This document shows positions 44,788-54,482 of a stretch of DNA of 64,000 nucleotides, piece by piece. A program made the position numbers and the translations under genes. Numbering within the stretch: position 1 is the first letter of the stretch; the number at the start of each line of letters is the position of its first letter. The stretch is from Myxococcus stipitatus (GTDB lineage: Bacteria; Myxococcota; Myxococcia; Myxococcales; Myxococcaceae), in the NCBI RefSeq assembly GCF_021412625.1, contig NZ_JAKCFI010000004.1, forward strand, positions 496,001-560,000, given 5' to 3'. The notes under the pieces are model-generated. The model searched no databases and was not told the origin of the DNA. It saw nothing but the letters and a program-made list of their open reading frames with translations.

Positions 44788-47247
44788 GTGGATACCGTTC
44801 TGGCTGGATTGCGACAGGCGCTGCGCTCGCTCGCCCGGAGCCCCGGCTTCGCGCTGGGGTGCGTGCTGATGCTGGCGGCGGGCATTGGAGCGAGCACCGC
44901 CCTCTTCAGCGTGGTGGAAGGGGTGCTCCTGCGCCCCTTGCCCTATCCGCATCCCGAGCGACTGGTGGAGCTCTCCGAGCGCGCGCTGGACGGCCGCACG
45001 ATGAGGTTCTCGGACCCCAACTTCGAGGATGTCCGGACGCGCACCCGCACCCTCGGTGCGCTGGCCCAGGTGTCGGGCTCGGCGAGCGTCGCCGTCACGG
45101 GCGCGGACGAGCCGGCCCTGGCGACCGTCGCGCTCGCCTCGCGCGACTTCTTCCCCGCGTTCGCGGTGCGTCCCCTCCAGGGCCGCCTCTTCGCCGAGGA
45201 GGAGCAGCAGATGGGAGGCGCCCCCGTGGTGGTGGTGAGCCACGCCTTCTGGAAGCGCTACCTGGGCGCACGACCGCTGCCGCTGCCGGACACCCTCACC
45301 TTCGAGGGACGCGCCTTCACCGTGGTGGGCGTGATGCCCGAGTCCTTCGACTACCCGGTGGGCACGCAGTTGTGGATTCCGCGGGAGCTGGAGCCCCAGC
45401 TGCCCAGCCGCACCGCGCACAACTGGCGGGTCGTGGGGCGGTTGGCGGACGGCGTCGACTTCCAGGCCGCGCGAGCGGAGCTCACGCGAATCGCGCGCGA
45501 GCTCGAGGAGCGGTACGGCCGGGACACGGGGATGCACGACATCGCCGTGGAGCCGCTGCGCGAGCGCCTGGTGGGCCACGTGCGTCCCACGCTCTACCTG
45601 CTGGCGGGCGCCGCGGCCTTCCTGCTGCTGGTGGCGGGCGCCAACGTCACGAACCTGCTGCTCGCCCGCGCGGCCACCCGGTCCCGGGAGTTCGCCATCC
45701 ACGTGGCCCTGGGCGCGGGCCCCGGAGCGCTGGTGCGGCGCTTCCTCCTGGAGTCGCTCCTGCTGTCGTTGAGTGGCGGCGCGCTGGGGGCCTTGCTCGC
45801 CACCTGGGGCGTGCACGCGCTGCTCGCGGTCGAGCCGGGTCACCTCCCACGGGTCGGTGAGGTGGGGGTGAACGCGAGCGTGCTCCTCTTCACCCTCGGA
45901 CTCTCGCTGCTGCTCGCGCTGGGGCTGGGGTTGCTGACGGCGCTGCGCGTGGCGCGACAGCCCCCGGGGGCCGCGCTGGCGCGAGCCGGGCGCACGCTCA
46001 GCGGTGGAAGCGGCGCGGAGAACACGCGCCGGGCCCTCGTCGTGGGGCAGCTGGCGCTCGCGCTGGTCCTCCTGGTGGGCGCGGCGCTGCTCGGACGGAG
46101 CCTGATGGGGCTGCTCTCGCTGGACCCGGGCTATCGCACCGAGGATGTCGCCGTGCTCAGCCTCGTGCTCCCGCCGGCCAAGGAAGAGGCGCAGGGGCGG
46201 CGCAACGTGCAGCTGCAGGAGCACCTCGTCGCGACGTTGCAGGCGCTGCCTGGCGTGCGCGCGGCGGGCGCCGTGAGCAGCTTCCCGCTGGAGGGGAGCC
46301 CCGCGGGGGATGGCACCTTCATCGTGCTCAATCGCCCCGACGAGGTGCGGGACTTCGACGACTTCGGGCGGCTGGCGAAGGAGCGCGAGCGCACCGGCGC
46401 CGCCGAATACCGCGTCGCGAGCGAGGGCTACTTCGCCGCGCTCGGCATCCCGCTGGTGCGGGGTCGCCTGTTCGAGGCCGGCGACAGCACGGACGCGCCG
46501 CACGTGGCCGTCATCAGCGAGTCGCTCGCGAAGGCCCGCTGGCCCAACGAGGACCCGCTGGGCAAGCTCATCCAGTTCGGCAACATGGATGGGGACCTGC
46601 GCCCCTTCACCATCGTCGGCGTGGTGGGGGACGTGCGCGAGCAGGGGCTGGATGCCGCGCCCAGGCCCACGTTCTATGGCAGCTCCCGCCAGCGGCTGCG
46701 CTACTCCTCCCGCATCCACGTCGCCGTGTACGGCCCAATGGGCTCCGCGGCCCTGGTCACCGCGGCGCGGCCGGTGCTGCGGGAGTTCGCCTCCGAGCTG
46801 CCGTCCCGCCTGTCCACCGTGGAGGAGCTGCTCGCGGGCTCGCTCGCCCCCAGGCGCTTCAGCCTCCTGCTGCTGGGGGCCTTCGGGGCGGTGGCGCTGC
46901 TGCTCTCGGTGGCGGGCCTGGCGGCCGTCGTGTCCTACGCGGTGGCGCAGCGCACGCGGGAGTTCGGCATCCGCTTCGCGCTGGGCGCGACGTCCGAGGA
47001 CGTGCTGGGGATGGTGCTCCGGCAGGCGGCGCGGCTCGCGGGGCTGGGCATCGTCCTCGGCGTGCTGGCGGCCCTGGGGCTCAGCCAGGTGCTCGCGGGG
47101 CTCGTGTACGGGGTGAGCACCCTGGACCCGCTCGTCTTCGGCGCGGTGGCGCTCCTCCTGCTGGGCGTGGCGTTGTTCGCCAGCTGGCTGCCGGCCCGAC
47201 GCGCCTCGCGCGTGGACCCGATGACCGTGCTGCGCTCGGAGGCCTGA
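44788..47247 (+). CDS. Duplicated FtsX-type (ADOP/MacB-like) permease
   Basis: About 819 residues, starting at a GTG (VDTVLAGLRQALRSLARSPGFAL) with GGAG 13 bases upstream. A shorter spacing to an adjacent GTG argues for this one. Two MacB-type periplasmic domains (for example SVVEGVLLRPLPYPHPERLVEL and RPTFYGS) alternate with FtsX helices. The C-terminal SWLPARRASRVDPMTVLRSEA is the standard end. This is the acidobacterial-duplicated orphan permease architecture. No ATPase is fused or adjacent, so its partner is unlinked. It is thought to be a mechanotransmission or export component. Confidence 0.9.
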   Translation: MDTVLAGLRQALRSLARSPGFALGCVLMLAAGIGASTALFSVVEGVLLRPLPYPHPERLVELSERALDGRTMRFSDPNFEDVRTRTRTLGALAQVSGSASVAVTGADEPALATVALASRDFFPAFAVRPLQGRLFAEEEQQMGGAPVVVVSHAFWKRYLGARPLPLPDTLTFEGRAFTVVGVMPESFDYPVGTQLWIPRELEPQLPSRTAHNWRVVGRLADGVDFQAARAELTRIARELEERYGRDTGMHDIAVEPLRERLVGHVRPTLYLLAGAAAFLLLVAGANVTNLLLARAATRSREFAIHVALGAGPGALVRRFLLESLLLSLSGGALGALLATWGVHALLAVEPGHLPRVGEVGVNASVLLFTLGLSLLLALGLGLLTALRVARQPPGAALARAGRTLSGGSGAENTRRALVVGQLALALVLLVGAALLGRSLMGLLSLDPGYRTEDVAVLSLVLPPAKEEAQGRRNVQLQEHLVATLQALPGVRAAGAVSSFPLEGSPAGDGTFIVLNRPDEVRDFDDFGRLAKERERTGAAEYRVASEGYFAALGIPLVRGRLFEAGDSTDAPHVAVISESLAKARWPNEDPLGKLIQFGNMDGDLRPFTIVGVVGDVREQGLDAAPRPTFYGSSRQRLRYSSRIHVAVYGPMGSAALVTAARPVLREFASELPSRLSTVEELLAGSLAPRRFSLLLLGAFGAVALLLSVAGLAAVVSYAVAQRTREFGIRFALGATSEDVLGMVLRQAARLAGLGIVLGVLAALGLSQVLAGLVYGVSTLDPLVFGAVALLLLGVALFASWLPARRASRVDPMTVLRSEA

Positions 47248-47370
47248 GCCGGCGCGCCCGCTCGCTCTCCGGTGCGGATTCGCGGGGCCGGGGGGGGCAG
47301 GCGGGCGCGCTCCGAGCGGCATGGCGGCCGCTGCTTGCTCGTCCCCGGGGACGGCGTGACGATGGGGGGC

Positions 47371-49014
47371 ATGAGCCAGACGCCCTCCTATGTCCACGGA
47401 ACCAGTTCCACGCCGCTGCTCGGCGAGACCATCGGGCAGAACCTCCGGAGGACGGTGGAGCGTCACCCGGACCGCGAGGCGCTGGTCGTCGCCTCCCAGG
47501 ACTACCGGGCCACGTACCAGCAGCTCTGGGACCTCACGAGCCAGGTGGCGCTGGGGCTGCTGGCCATGGGCGTGGAGAAGGGGGACCGGGTGGGCATCTG
47601 GTCTCCCAACCGCTTCGAGTGGGTGGTGGTGCAGTACGCCACCGCGCGCATCGGCGCCATCCTCGTCAACCTCAACCCCGCATACCGGACGGCGGAGCTG
47701 GAGTACTCGCTCAACCAGTCCGGCACCAGCGTCCTCCTCCTGGCGCGCGGCTTCCGGCAGACGGACTACCGCGCCATGCTCGAGGAGGTCCGCCCGCGCT
47801 GTCCCTCCCTGCGGGTGGCGCTGGTGCTGGACGACGACTGGCCGCTGCTGCTCTCCAACGCGAAGCACGTCAGCCCGGCCTCGCTGGAGGCGCGCGAGGC
47901 GACGCTCCAGTTCGACGACCCCATCAACATCCAATACACGTCCGGGACCACGGGCTTCCCCAAGGGCGCCACGCTGTCGCACCACAACGTGCTCAACAAC
48001 GGGTACTTCATCGGCGAGGCGCTGCGCTACGGCCCGGACGACCGCGTCTGCATCCCCGTGCCCTTCTACCACTGCTTCGGCATGGTGATTGGCAACCTGG
48101 CCTGCACCAGCCACGGCGCCACCATGGTGATTCCGGGCGAGGCGTTCGACCCGCTGGCGGTGCTGCGGACGGTGGAGGCCGAACGCTGCACGTCGCTGTA
48201 TGGCGTGCCCACCATGTTCATCGCGGAGCTGGACCACCCCCGCTTCGCGGAGTTCGACCTGACGTCGCTGCGCACGGGGGTCATGGCGGGCTCGCCGTGT
48301 CCCGTGGAGGTGATGAAGCAGGTGCAGTCGCGGATGAACATGCGGGAGGTGACCATCTGCTACGGCATGACGGAGACCTCGCCGGTGTCCGCGCAGAGCG
48401 CCCTGGACGACCCGCTGGACAAGCGCGTGTCCACGGTGGGCCGCGTCCACCCGCACCTGGAGGTGAAGGTCATCCACGCGGAGACGGGCGCCGTGGTGCC
48501 CCGGGGCACGGCGGGCGAGCTGTGCACGCGCGGCTACAGCGTGATGCTCGGCTACTGGGCGAACCCGGAGGCCACCGCGAAGGCCGTGGACGCCGCGGGG
48601 TGGATGCACACCGGCGACCTGGCGACGATGGACGACGAGGGCTATGTGCGTATCGTCGGCCGCATCAAGGACCTCATCATCCGTGGCGGAGAGAACATCT
48701 CCCCGCGCGAGGTCGAGGAGTTCCTCCACACCCATCCCGGGGTGAGCGAGGCGCAGGTCATCGGCGTGCCGAGCGTGAAGTACGGCGAGGAGGTCATGGC
48801 CTGGGTGCGGGTCAAGCCGGGCGTCACCCTCACCGAGGAGGACCTGAAGAAGCACTGTGCGGGGCGCATCGCGACCTTCAAGGTCCCGCGCTACTGGAAG
48901 TTCGTGGACGCCTTCCCCATGACGGTGACGGGGAAGGTGCAGAAGTTCCGGATGCGGGAGCTGTCCGTGGCGGAGCTGGGCCTGGAGGCCGCGGCGGCCA
49001 TCAAGACCGCTTGA
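47371..49014 (+). CDS. Acyl-CoA synthetase (AMP-binding)
   Basis: A 547-residue ANL-superfamily ligase. The P-loop is [18 protein letters not shown], motif A8 is [21 protein letters not shown], and the adenylation lysine lies near [17 protein letters not shown]. This matches medium/long-chain fatty acyl-CoA synthetases of the FadD3/FACL type, which activate fatty acids for beta-oxidation or lipid synthesis. The ATG at 47371 is used, giving a normal length. Its end overlaps the convergent TfoX-like gene by 14 bp. Confidence 0.92.
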   Translation: MSQTPSYVHGTSSTPLLGETIGQNLRRTVERHPDREALVVASQDYRATYQQLWDLTSQVALGLLAMGVEKGDRVGIWSPNRFEWVVVQYATARIGAILVNLNPAYRTAELEYSLNQSGTSVLLLARGFRQTDYRAMLEEVRPRCPSLRVALVLDDDWPLLLSNAKHVSPASLEAREATLQFDDPINIQYTSGTTGFPKGATLSHHNVLNNGYFIGEALRYGPDDRVCIPVPFYHCFGMVIGNLACTSHGATMVIPGEAFDPLAVLRTVEAERCTSLYGVPTMFIAELDHPRFAEFDLTSLRTGVMAGSPCPVEVMKQVQSRMNMREVTICYGMTETSPVSAQSALDDPLDKRVSTVGRVHPHLEVKVIHAETGAVVPRGTAGELCTRGYSVMLGYWANPEATAKAVDAAGWMHTGDLATMDDEGYVRIVGRIKDLIIRGGENISPREVEEFLHTHPGVSEAQVIGVPSVKYGEEVMAWVRVKPGVTLTEEDLKKHCAGRIATFKVPRYWKFVDAFPMTVTGKVQKFRMRELSVAELGLEAAAAIKTA

Positions 49015-49474
49015 GCTTCGCCACCTTCCTGGCGCCGGCCCGCTTCTTCGCGGGCGGCGCGTTGGCGACCCGACGCTTCGGCGCCGCCTTCTTCGCGGCA
49101 GCCTTCTTCGCCACGGGCGCCTTCTTCTTCGCCGTGTCCTTCTTCCGCGCGGCCCGGTCCGCCGCCTCCACCGCCCGCCGCGCCCATGGAAGGAGCGCGT
49201 AGGCGTCGTCCGCGGCGTCCGGGGGCGGCGTCCAGTAGCTCATCTCCACCGACCGGGTCGCGCTCTCGTAGATGAACGGCCGGCCGCCCTGGGCGTGGAA
49301 CTCGGGCCGGGTGAGCTCGTCCGTCTTCAAATAGAGCTGTCCCTCGGCGATGAGCCCGAACATCCGTCCGCCAGAGTACAGCCCCCAGCCACCGAACATC
49401 CGGCGCTCCTGGACCGGCCCCAGCTTCTCCAGCAGCTCCAGCACGTACTCCACGAAGCTGTCCCTCTTCGCCAC
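49001..49474 (-). CDS. TfoX-N domain protein with Lys/Ala-rich tail
   Basis: A 157-residue protein starting at GTG ([11 protein letters not shown]) with CAGGAGG upstream. Residues 1-100 form a TfoX N-terminal domain ([29 protein letters not shown], the signature of this fold). The last 50 residues are basic, with Ala-Lys-Pro-rich repeats ([20 protein letters not shown]) like histone H1 tails. TfoX controls competence in gammaproteobacteria, but stand-alone N-domains have unknown roles. The tail suggests DNA binding. Convergent and overlapping by 14 bp with the acyl-CoA synthetase gene. Confidence 0.85.
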   Translation of the reverse strand: MAKRDSFVEYVLELLEKLGPVQERRMFGGWGLYSGGRMFGLIAEGQLYLKTDELTRPEFHAQGGRPFIYESATRSVEMSYWTPPPDAADDAYALLPWARRAVEAADRAARKKDTAKKKAPVAKKAAAKKAAPKRRVANAPPAKKRAGARKVAKLKRS

Positions 49475-49833
49475 CGTGCGCCTCCTGGGCCCCGCGCGCG
49501 GGCGGGCCTCTCTCAACGGACAGCTAGCACCGTCCACCCCCCGAGCGGAAGCGCTGCGGGCGCTGATATCAATGGATGGATTTCTCGGGAACCAGGATGA
49601 AAGGCTTTGCTGCGGGCGTGCTTCGCTCATGGGCCGCGCGCGAGCATTGCCTGTCAATGCAAGACGTCGTCCGAACGCGGACAGTCACCGGGGGGCCTGA
49701 GGACCTGTTGGGTTAGTCTCGTTGACATGGAATTGCGACTCTGTACCCTTTGTCGTCATCACGGGCTCCGGCGACCGAGTCGAGCGCGTGAAGGGCGAGC
49801 CCGCCATGCATCGTCCCTGGGGAGGATGGACGC
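49475..49833 (+). promoter_or_regulatory. Leader and promoter region of the biosynthetic operon
   Basis: About 360 bp without a credible gene, lower in GC than the surroundings. TTGACA at 49722-49727 is followed after 16 bases by TACCCT (49744-49749), a plausible sigma-70 promoter with a leader of about 78 bases. Upstream, GCATTG (49644-49649) and CAATGC (49655-49660) form a perfect inverted repeat with a 5-base spacer, a candidate operator. The GGGGAGGA before 49834 is the ribosome binding site for the first gene. Confidence 0.55.
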
Positions 49834-51240
49834 TTGACCAGTGAATCCTGGAAGAGTCACGCGCAGGGGGCCGTGTCTCAGGAGCCGGCGCGTGTGTCCG
49901 TGGTCCGCCCCCGGACACCTCCCGAACGTTCAATCTCATCCAACCGGGGAGGGAGCGTCGACTTCCACCTGCGTGATGAGGAATTACCGACACACTGGTA
50001 CAACTTCCTGCGGGACCTGCCCGCACCCCTCCCGGAGGCGCGGCAGGTGGGGCGGCCCACGCCCGCGGAGCTCGCGGAGCGGATCCGCCCGCGCGCGCTG
50101 CTCGAGCAGAACAACCCCACCGTGCCCTGGGTCCCCATCCCCGAGCCCGTCATCGACCGGTTGATCCAGTGCGGCCGGCCCACCCCGCTGCGCCGCGCGC
50201 GGCGGCTGGAGCAGTACCTCCAGACGCCCGCGCGCATCTACTGCAAGCGCGAGGACCAGCTGGTGACGGGCAGCTTCAAGCTGACCACGGCCCTGGCCCA
50301 GGCGTACTACGCGAGGCAGGAGGGGAGGGAGGTCCTCGTGTCCGAGACGGGCGCGGGGCAGTGGGGCATGGCCGTGGCGCTGGCGAGCCAGATGTTCGGC
50401 CTGCGGGGCCACGTCTTCATGGCCCGCTGCTCGCTCGAGCAGAAGCCCTATCGCCGTTACTTCATGGAGCTGCTGGGGACACACGTAGACCCCTCGCCCT
50501 CCGGACGCACGCGGGTGGGGCGTGAACTGCTCGCGCGCCACCCCGGCCACCCCGGCAGCATCGGCTCGGCCATCAGCGAGGCCATCGAGACGAGCCTGGA
50601 GACGCCGGGCGCCGCCTACCTGTCCGGCAGCAACATCAACCACGTCCACCTGCACCAGACGCTGCTCGGGCTGGAGGTGCGCAAGCAGCTGGAGCTGGCG
50701 CGGGAGTCGCGGCTCGACGAGTTGATCGCCTGCGCGGGCGGAGGCAGCAACCTGTGCGGCCTGATGCTGCCCTTCCTGAAGGAGAAGCGGGAAGGGGCGC
50801 CCCTGCGCTTCCTGGCGGTCGAGTCCACCGCCGCGCCCCGGCTCACCCAGGGCACCTACGAGTACTGCCGCTCAGACGTGGCGGGCTACACGCCCGAGGT
50901 CCTCGCCTACTCGATGGGCAAGGACTTCGTCCCGGAGCCGGTGCACGTGGGCGGGCTGCGCAATCACAACAGCTCCCCGCTGGTGAGCCTGCTGCGCCGC
51001 CACGGGCTGCTGGACGCGATGGCGTTCGACGAGCAGGTGGCCCTCGAGGCGGGCCGCGTCCTGCTGAAGACGGAGGGCATCCTCGTCGCCCCGGAGTCCT
51101 CGCACGCCGTCGCGGCCGCCATCGACTCGGCGCTCCGGGTCCGCGGCACGGGCGAGGAGAAGGTCATCGTGCTGCTGGCCAGTGGCAGCGGCTTCCTGGA
51201 CCTGGAGGGCTACCACCAGGTCCTGGGTGGGGGGAGCTGA
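49834..51240 (+). CDS. TrpB2-like PLP enzyme
   Basis: A 468-residue protein that starts at a TTG behind GGGGAGGA. It has the TrpB2 frame: FHLRDEELPTHWYNFLRDLPAPLPEA, GRPTPLRRARRLEQYL, ETGAGQWGMAVALAS and the glycine-rich phosphate loop CAGGGSNLCG. The PLP lysine is Lys149 in TGSFKLTTALAQ. Tryptophan synthase beta proteins have His just before this lysine, and here it is Phe. It is therefore a divergent fold-type II enzyme, perhaps making or breaking a C-beta bond of an aromatic amino acid. No trpA is near. It is the first gene of the operon. Confidence 0.85.
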   Translation: MTSESWKSHAQGAVSQEPARVSVVRPRTPPERSISSNRGGSVDFHLRDEELPTHWYNFLRDLPAPLPEARQVGRPTPAELAERIRPRALLEQNNPTVPWVPIPEPVIDRLIQCGRPTPLRRARRLEQYLQTPARIYCKREDQLVTGSFKLTTALAQAYYARQEGREVLVSETGAGQWGMAVALASQMFGLRGHVFMARCSLEQKPYRRYFMELLGTHVDPSPSGRTRVGRELLARHPGHPGSIGSAISEAIETSLETPGAAYLSGSNINHVHLHQTLLGLEVRKQLELARESRLDELIACAGGGSNLCGLMLPFLKEKREGAPLRFLAVESTAAPRLTQGTYEYCRSDVAGYTPEVLAYSMGKDFVPEPVHVGGLRNHNSSPLVSLLRRHGLLDAMAFDEQVALEAGRVLLKTEGILVAPESSHAVAAAIDSALRVRGTGEEKVIVLLASGSGFLDLEGYHQVLGGGS

Positions 51241-51287
51241 GCAGTCCGTCGCGCCGCGAGGCATCGCAGAGAGGCACCGGAAGTCCG

Positions 51288-54200
51288 ATGAGTCTTCATT
51301 TGAAGAACTTCAGTCCTCGCCCTGGCGAGCACTGCGAGACGAGCACGCTGCGGATGATGCTCGCGCACGAGGGCCTCGTGCTGAGCGAGTCGACGCTCTT
51401 CGGGCTCGGCGCGGGGCTCGACTTCAAGCTGTGGCCCTCGCCGGAGCCCCGGCGGGTGATGCCCATCGCGTCCGGGCGCATCGACTCCGGACATGTCGCG
51501 CGGAGCGCGGCGGAGCGGCTCGGCGTGGAGCTCGTGGTCCAGGAGGCGGAAGACCCGGCGCTGGCGCGCGAGCAGCTGGAGGCCATCCTGCGCGGGGGCC
51601 GCGTGGCGGGCCTGAAGCTCGACATCTTCCACCTGGACTACTTCAAGACGCGCCGCCACTTCGCCGCCCACTACGTGGCCCTGTATGGCCTGGACTCGGG
51701 GAGCGCCCTGGTGGTGGACACGGCGCAGCAGGGGGGCGAGCACCGCGTGTCGCTCGAACACCTGGAGAAGGCGCGTGACTCGCGAGAGGGGTTCCAGGCG
51801 TCTCGCAACCTCTCCATGTATGTCGAGCGGCTCCCCCCCTCACCGAGCGGCGGCGACGCCGGACGGGCCATCCCGCTCGCCACGTGGATGGCGGCCATCC
51901 GGGAGTGCGCCGGCAACTTCCTCGCGGAGCGCCCGGTGGATTGCGGCCCCTCGGGCATGCGACGCGTGGCGATGGCGATGGCGCGCTGGTCGGACGCCTT
52001 CGACGACCCGCGCGAGGTGGTGAGCGGCATCGCCCATTTCTGGCGCTTCGCGGGCACGGGGGGCGCCAACTTCCGGCGCCTGTATCGCGAGTTCCTGGCG
52101 GAGGGCGGTCGCCGCTTCGACAAGCCGGTGTTCCGCGACGCGGTGGCCGACTTCGACCGCATCGTCCAGGACTGGGATGTCGTCATCGACGGGTTGATGA
52201 CCTACGGGCGCACCGGGGACGCGTCGCACCTGGCGAAGGCCAGCCAGCGCTTCCTGGCGCTCGCGGACCTGGAGACCCGGGCCATGACGAGGCTCCTCGA
52301 GGCGGCGCGCGCGCCAGCGGCTCCTCCGCCCGGGGCCTCCGGCGTCTCGCGGAGCGCCAGCGCCGCCCCGGCCGTCACCGAGGTGAAGACGGTCTGTCGC
52401 ATGTGCCACGGCGGGTGCGGCGCCATCGTCACGTTGAACCACGGCGTGCCGGTGGACATCCGGGGCGACGAGGCCAGCCCGGTGAGCGAGGGCTTCTTCT
52501 GCGCCAAGGGCAAGGCGGCGCTGGGGCTGCTCGGGGGAGAGCGGCTGACCACGCCCCTGCGTCGCGTGACGCGGGACGGACGGACGGACTTCGTCCCCAT
52601 CTCCTGGACGGAGGCGCTCGACGTCGTCGCCGACACGCTCCTGGAGGCGAAGCGCGCATACGGCGCGGAGTCCGTCGTCCTGGCCCAGGGCACGGACCGC
52701 AACTACCAGGAGTGGGTGTTCCGGCTGGCGAACACGTTCGGTACGCCCAACGTGCTGGGGCCCGCGCACGTCTGCTTCTACCCGCGGGTGATGGCCTCCA
52801 TCCTCACCTTCGGGGGCTTCACCTTCAGCGACTACGAGGGGGACCCGGAGGCCATCCTCGCCTGGGGGAGCAACAAGCTGCACACCCACTCGGACGGGGT
52901 GATTGGCATCAAGCTGGCCAAGGCCCTCAAGCGCGGCGCGAAGCTCATCGTCGTGGACCCGCTGCGCACCGCCCTGGCGCGGCAGGCGGACTGCTGGCTC
53001 CAGATACGGCCGGGCACGGACGGCGCGCTGGCGCTCGGGATGCTCCACCTGGTCATCGAGAACGGCTGGTTCGATGCCCCGTTCGTCGAGCATCACACGC
53101 AGGGCTTCGAGGCGCTGCGGGCGCACGTCCGGGCCCATGACCTGGAGACGACGTCGCGGCTCACGGGGCTGGCCGCCGAGGACATCCTGCGCGCCACGCG
53201 CCTGTACGCGACGGCGGCGCGGGCCACCATCGAGGCGGGGACGGGAATCTCCCAGAACCGCAACGCCTTCGACACGCTGCGCTCCGTCTTCATGCTGTCC
53301 GCCCTCTGCGGCAACCTCGACGCGGAAGGCGGAGACGTCATCTGGGAGCCCATGGCCGTGGATGGGCGCCGCACCTTCCCGCTGACGGAGCTGCTCCCCC
53401 AGGCGCAGCAGGCGAAGCGGCTGGGCGGCGAGCGCCACCGCGTGCTGTCCATGACGGGCTGGGCGCACCCGGACGCCGTCTGGGACGCCCTCCTCACCGA
53501 CGCGCCATACCCCCTGCGCGCCATGGTCGTCTTCGGCAGCAACCTGCTGGCGACCCAGGCGGACACGGAGCGCGTCCACCGCGCGCTCTCCCGGCTGCCC
53601 TTCCTCGTCGTCTGCGACCTGTACCTGACGCCGACCGCGCGCATGGCGGACATCGTCCTGCCCACCTCGAGCTGGCTGGAGCGCGACCAGGTCGTCGAGT
53701 TCAACGCCTACGTCGGGGCGCGCCGCAAGCTGACGCAGGTGGGGGAGAGCCGGTCCGACGAGGACATCATCCTCGAGCTGGCCGCGCGCCTGGGACTGGG
53801 CGCGCACTTCTGGCCCTCCCTCCAGGACGCGCTGGCGCACAAGCTCAGGGGCCTGGGGCACACCTGGGAGAGCTTCCGGGACGTGGGCTTCATCCCGAAC
53901 CAGAAGCGCTACCGCAAGTACCGGGAGCAGGGCTTCCGCACGCCCTCCGGGAAGCTGAGCCTGTTCCACGTCGGCCTCCAGAAGATGGGGTACGCGCCCC
54001 TGCCCGAGTACGTCCCGGAGCCGGTCCGAGACGACGCGGCGGAGCGGTTGCCGTACCTGCTCACCAGCGCGCACTCGCCCTATTTCTACAACTCCGAATA
54101 CCACCAGGTGCCCGCGCTGCACGGTCGCCAGTCACGCCCGCTCCTCACGCTGCATCCGGAGGCCGCGGAGCGCGAGGGCGTCACGGAAGGCGAGCGCGTG

Positions 54201-54482
54201 TTCGTCCACGCGGCCGGGCGGGAGTGGGGCGTCGAGTTCGAGGCGCGCCTGTCCCGGGACGTGGCCCCCGACGTCGTCTACGTCGACTCCTGCTGGTGGT
54301 ACCCGGCCGCCGCCACGCTCACCGAAGCGCTGCGCTCCAACATCAACGCGCTGACGCGCACGGAAGACCGCGACCCCGCCATGGGGAGCACGCCCCTGCG
54401 CGGCTTCCGGGTCGCCCTTTCGAAGGCGGCCCCGGCGCAGCACAAGACCCTCGAGCTGGGAGGCTCCCGTCGTGTCCCTTGA
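51288..54482 (+). CDS. BtrH-like acyltransferase fused to molybdopterin oxidoreductase
   Basis: A 1064-residue fusion. Residues 1-345 match the butirosin BtrH N-terminal and DUF4872 domains: FSPRPGEHCETSTLRMML (Cys16), FGLGAGLDF, TRRHFAAHYVALYGLD (His) and GTGGANFRRLYREFL. A Pro/Ala/Ser linker leads to a full-length DMSO-reductase-family enzyme with a 4Fe-4S site (Cys370, 373, 377 and 405) and a likely molybdenum-ligand Cys496 in PAHVCFYPR. BtrH moves an acyl group from an acyl carrier to an amine, and Mo enzymes of this group do redox or hydration of aromatic and other substrates. No signal peptide, so the enzyme is cytosolic. I know of no such fusion. Confidence 0.85.
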   Translation: MSLHLKNFSPRPGEHCETSTLRMMLAHEGLVLSESTLFGLGAGLDFKLWPSPEPRRVMPIASGRIDSGHVARSAAERLGVELVVQEAEDPALAREQLEAILRGGRVAGLKLDIFHLDYFKTRRHFAAHYVALYGLDSGSALVVDTAQQGGEHRVSLEHLEKARDSREGFQASRNLSMYVERLPPSPSGGDAGRAIPLATWMAAIRECAGNFLAERPVDCGPSGMRRVAMAMARWSDAFDDPREVVSGIAHFWRFAGTGGANFRRLYREFLAEGGRRFDKPVFRDAVADFDRIVQDWDVVIDGLMTYGRTGDASHLAKASQRFLALADLETRAMTRLLEAARAPAAPPPGASGVSRSASAAPAVTEVKTVCRMCHGGCGAIVTLNHGVPVDIRGDEASPVSEGFFCAKGKAALGLLGGERLTTPLRRVTRDGRTDFVPISWTEALDVVADTLLEAKRAYGAESVVLAQGTDRNYQEWVFRLANTFGTPNVLGPAHVCFYPRVMASILTFGGFTFSDYEGDPEAILAWGSNKLHTHSDGVIGIKLAKALKRGAKLIVVDPLRTALARQADCWLQIRPGTDGALALGMLHLVIENGWFDAPFVEHHTQGFEALRAHVRAHDLETTSRLTGLAAEDILRATRLYATAARATIEAGTGISQNRNAFDTLRSVFMLSALCGNLDAEGGDVIWEPMAVDGRRTFPLTELLPQAQQAKRLGGERHRVLSMTGWAHPDAVWDALLTDAPYPLRAMVVFGSNLLATQADTERVHRALSRLPFLVVCDLYLTPTARMADIVLPTSSWLERDQVVEFNAYVGARRKLTQVGESRSDEDIILELAARLGLGAHFWPSLQDALAHKLRGLGHTWESFRDVGFIPNQKRYRKYREQGFRTPSGKLSLFHVGLQKMGYAPLPEYVPEPVRDDAAERLPYLLTSAHSPYFYNSEYHQVPALHGRQSRPLLTLHPEAAEREGVTEGERVFVHAAGREWGVEFEARLSRDVAPDVVYVDSCWWYPAAATLTEALRSNINALTRTEDRDPAMGSTPLRGFRVALSKAAPAQHKTLELGGSRRVP

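Noticed and set aside
44455..48855. A 1466-codon minus-strand frame
   Set aside because: It runs antisense across the esterase-like, permease and acyl-CoA synthetase genes and has low-complexity Arg/His/Gln/Leu composition without any recognisable domain.
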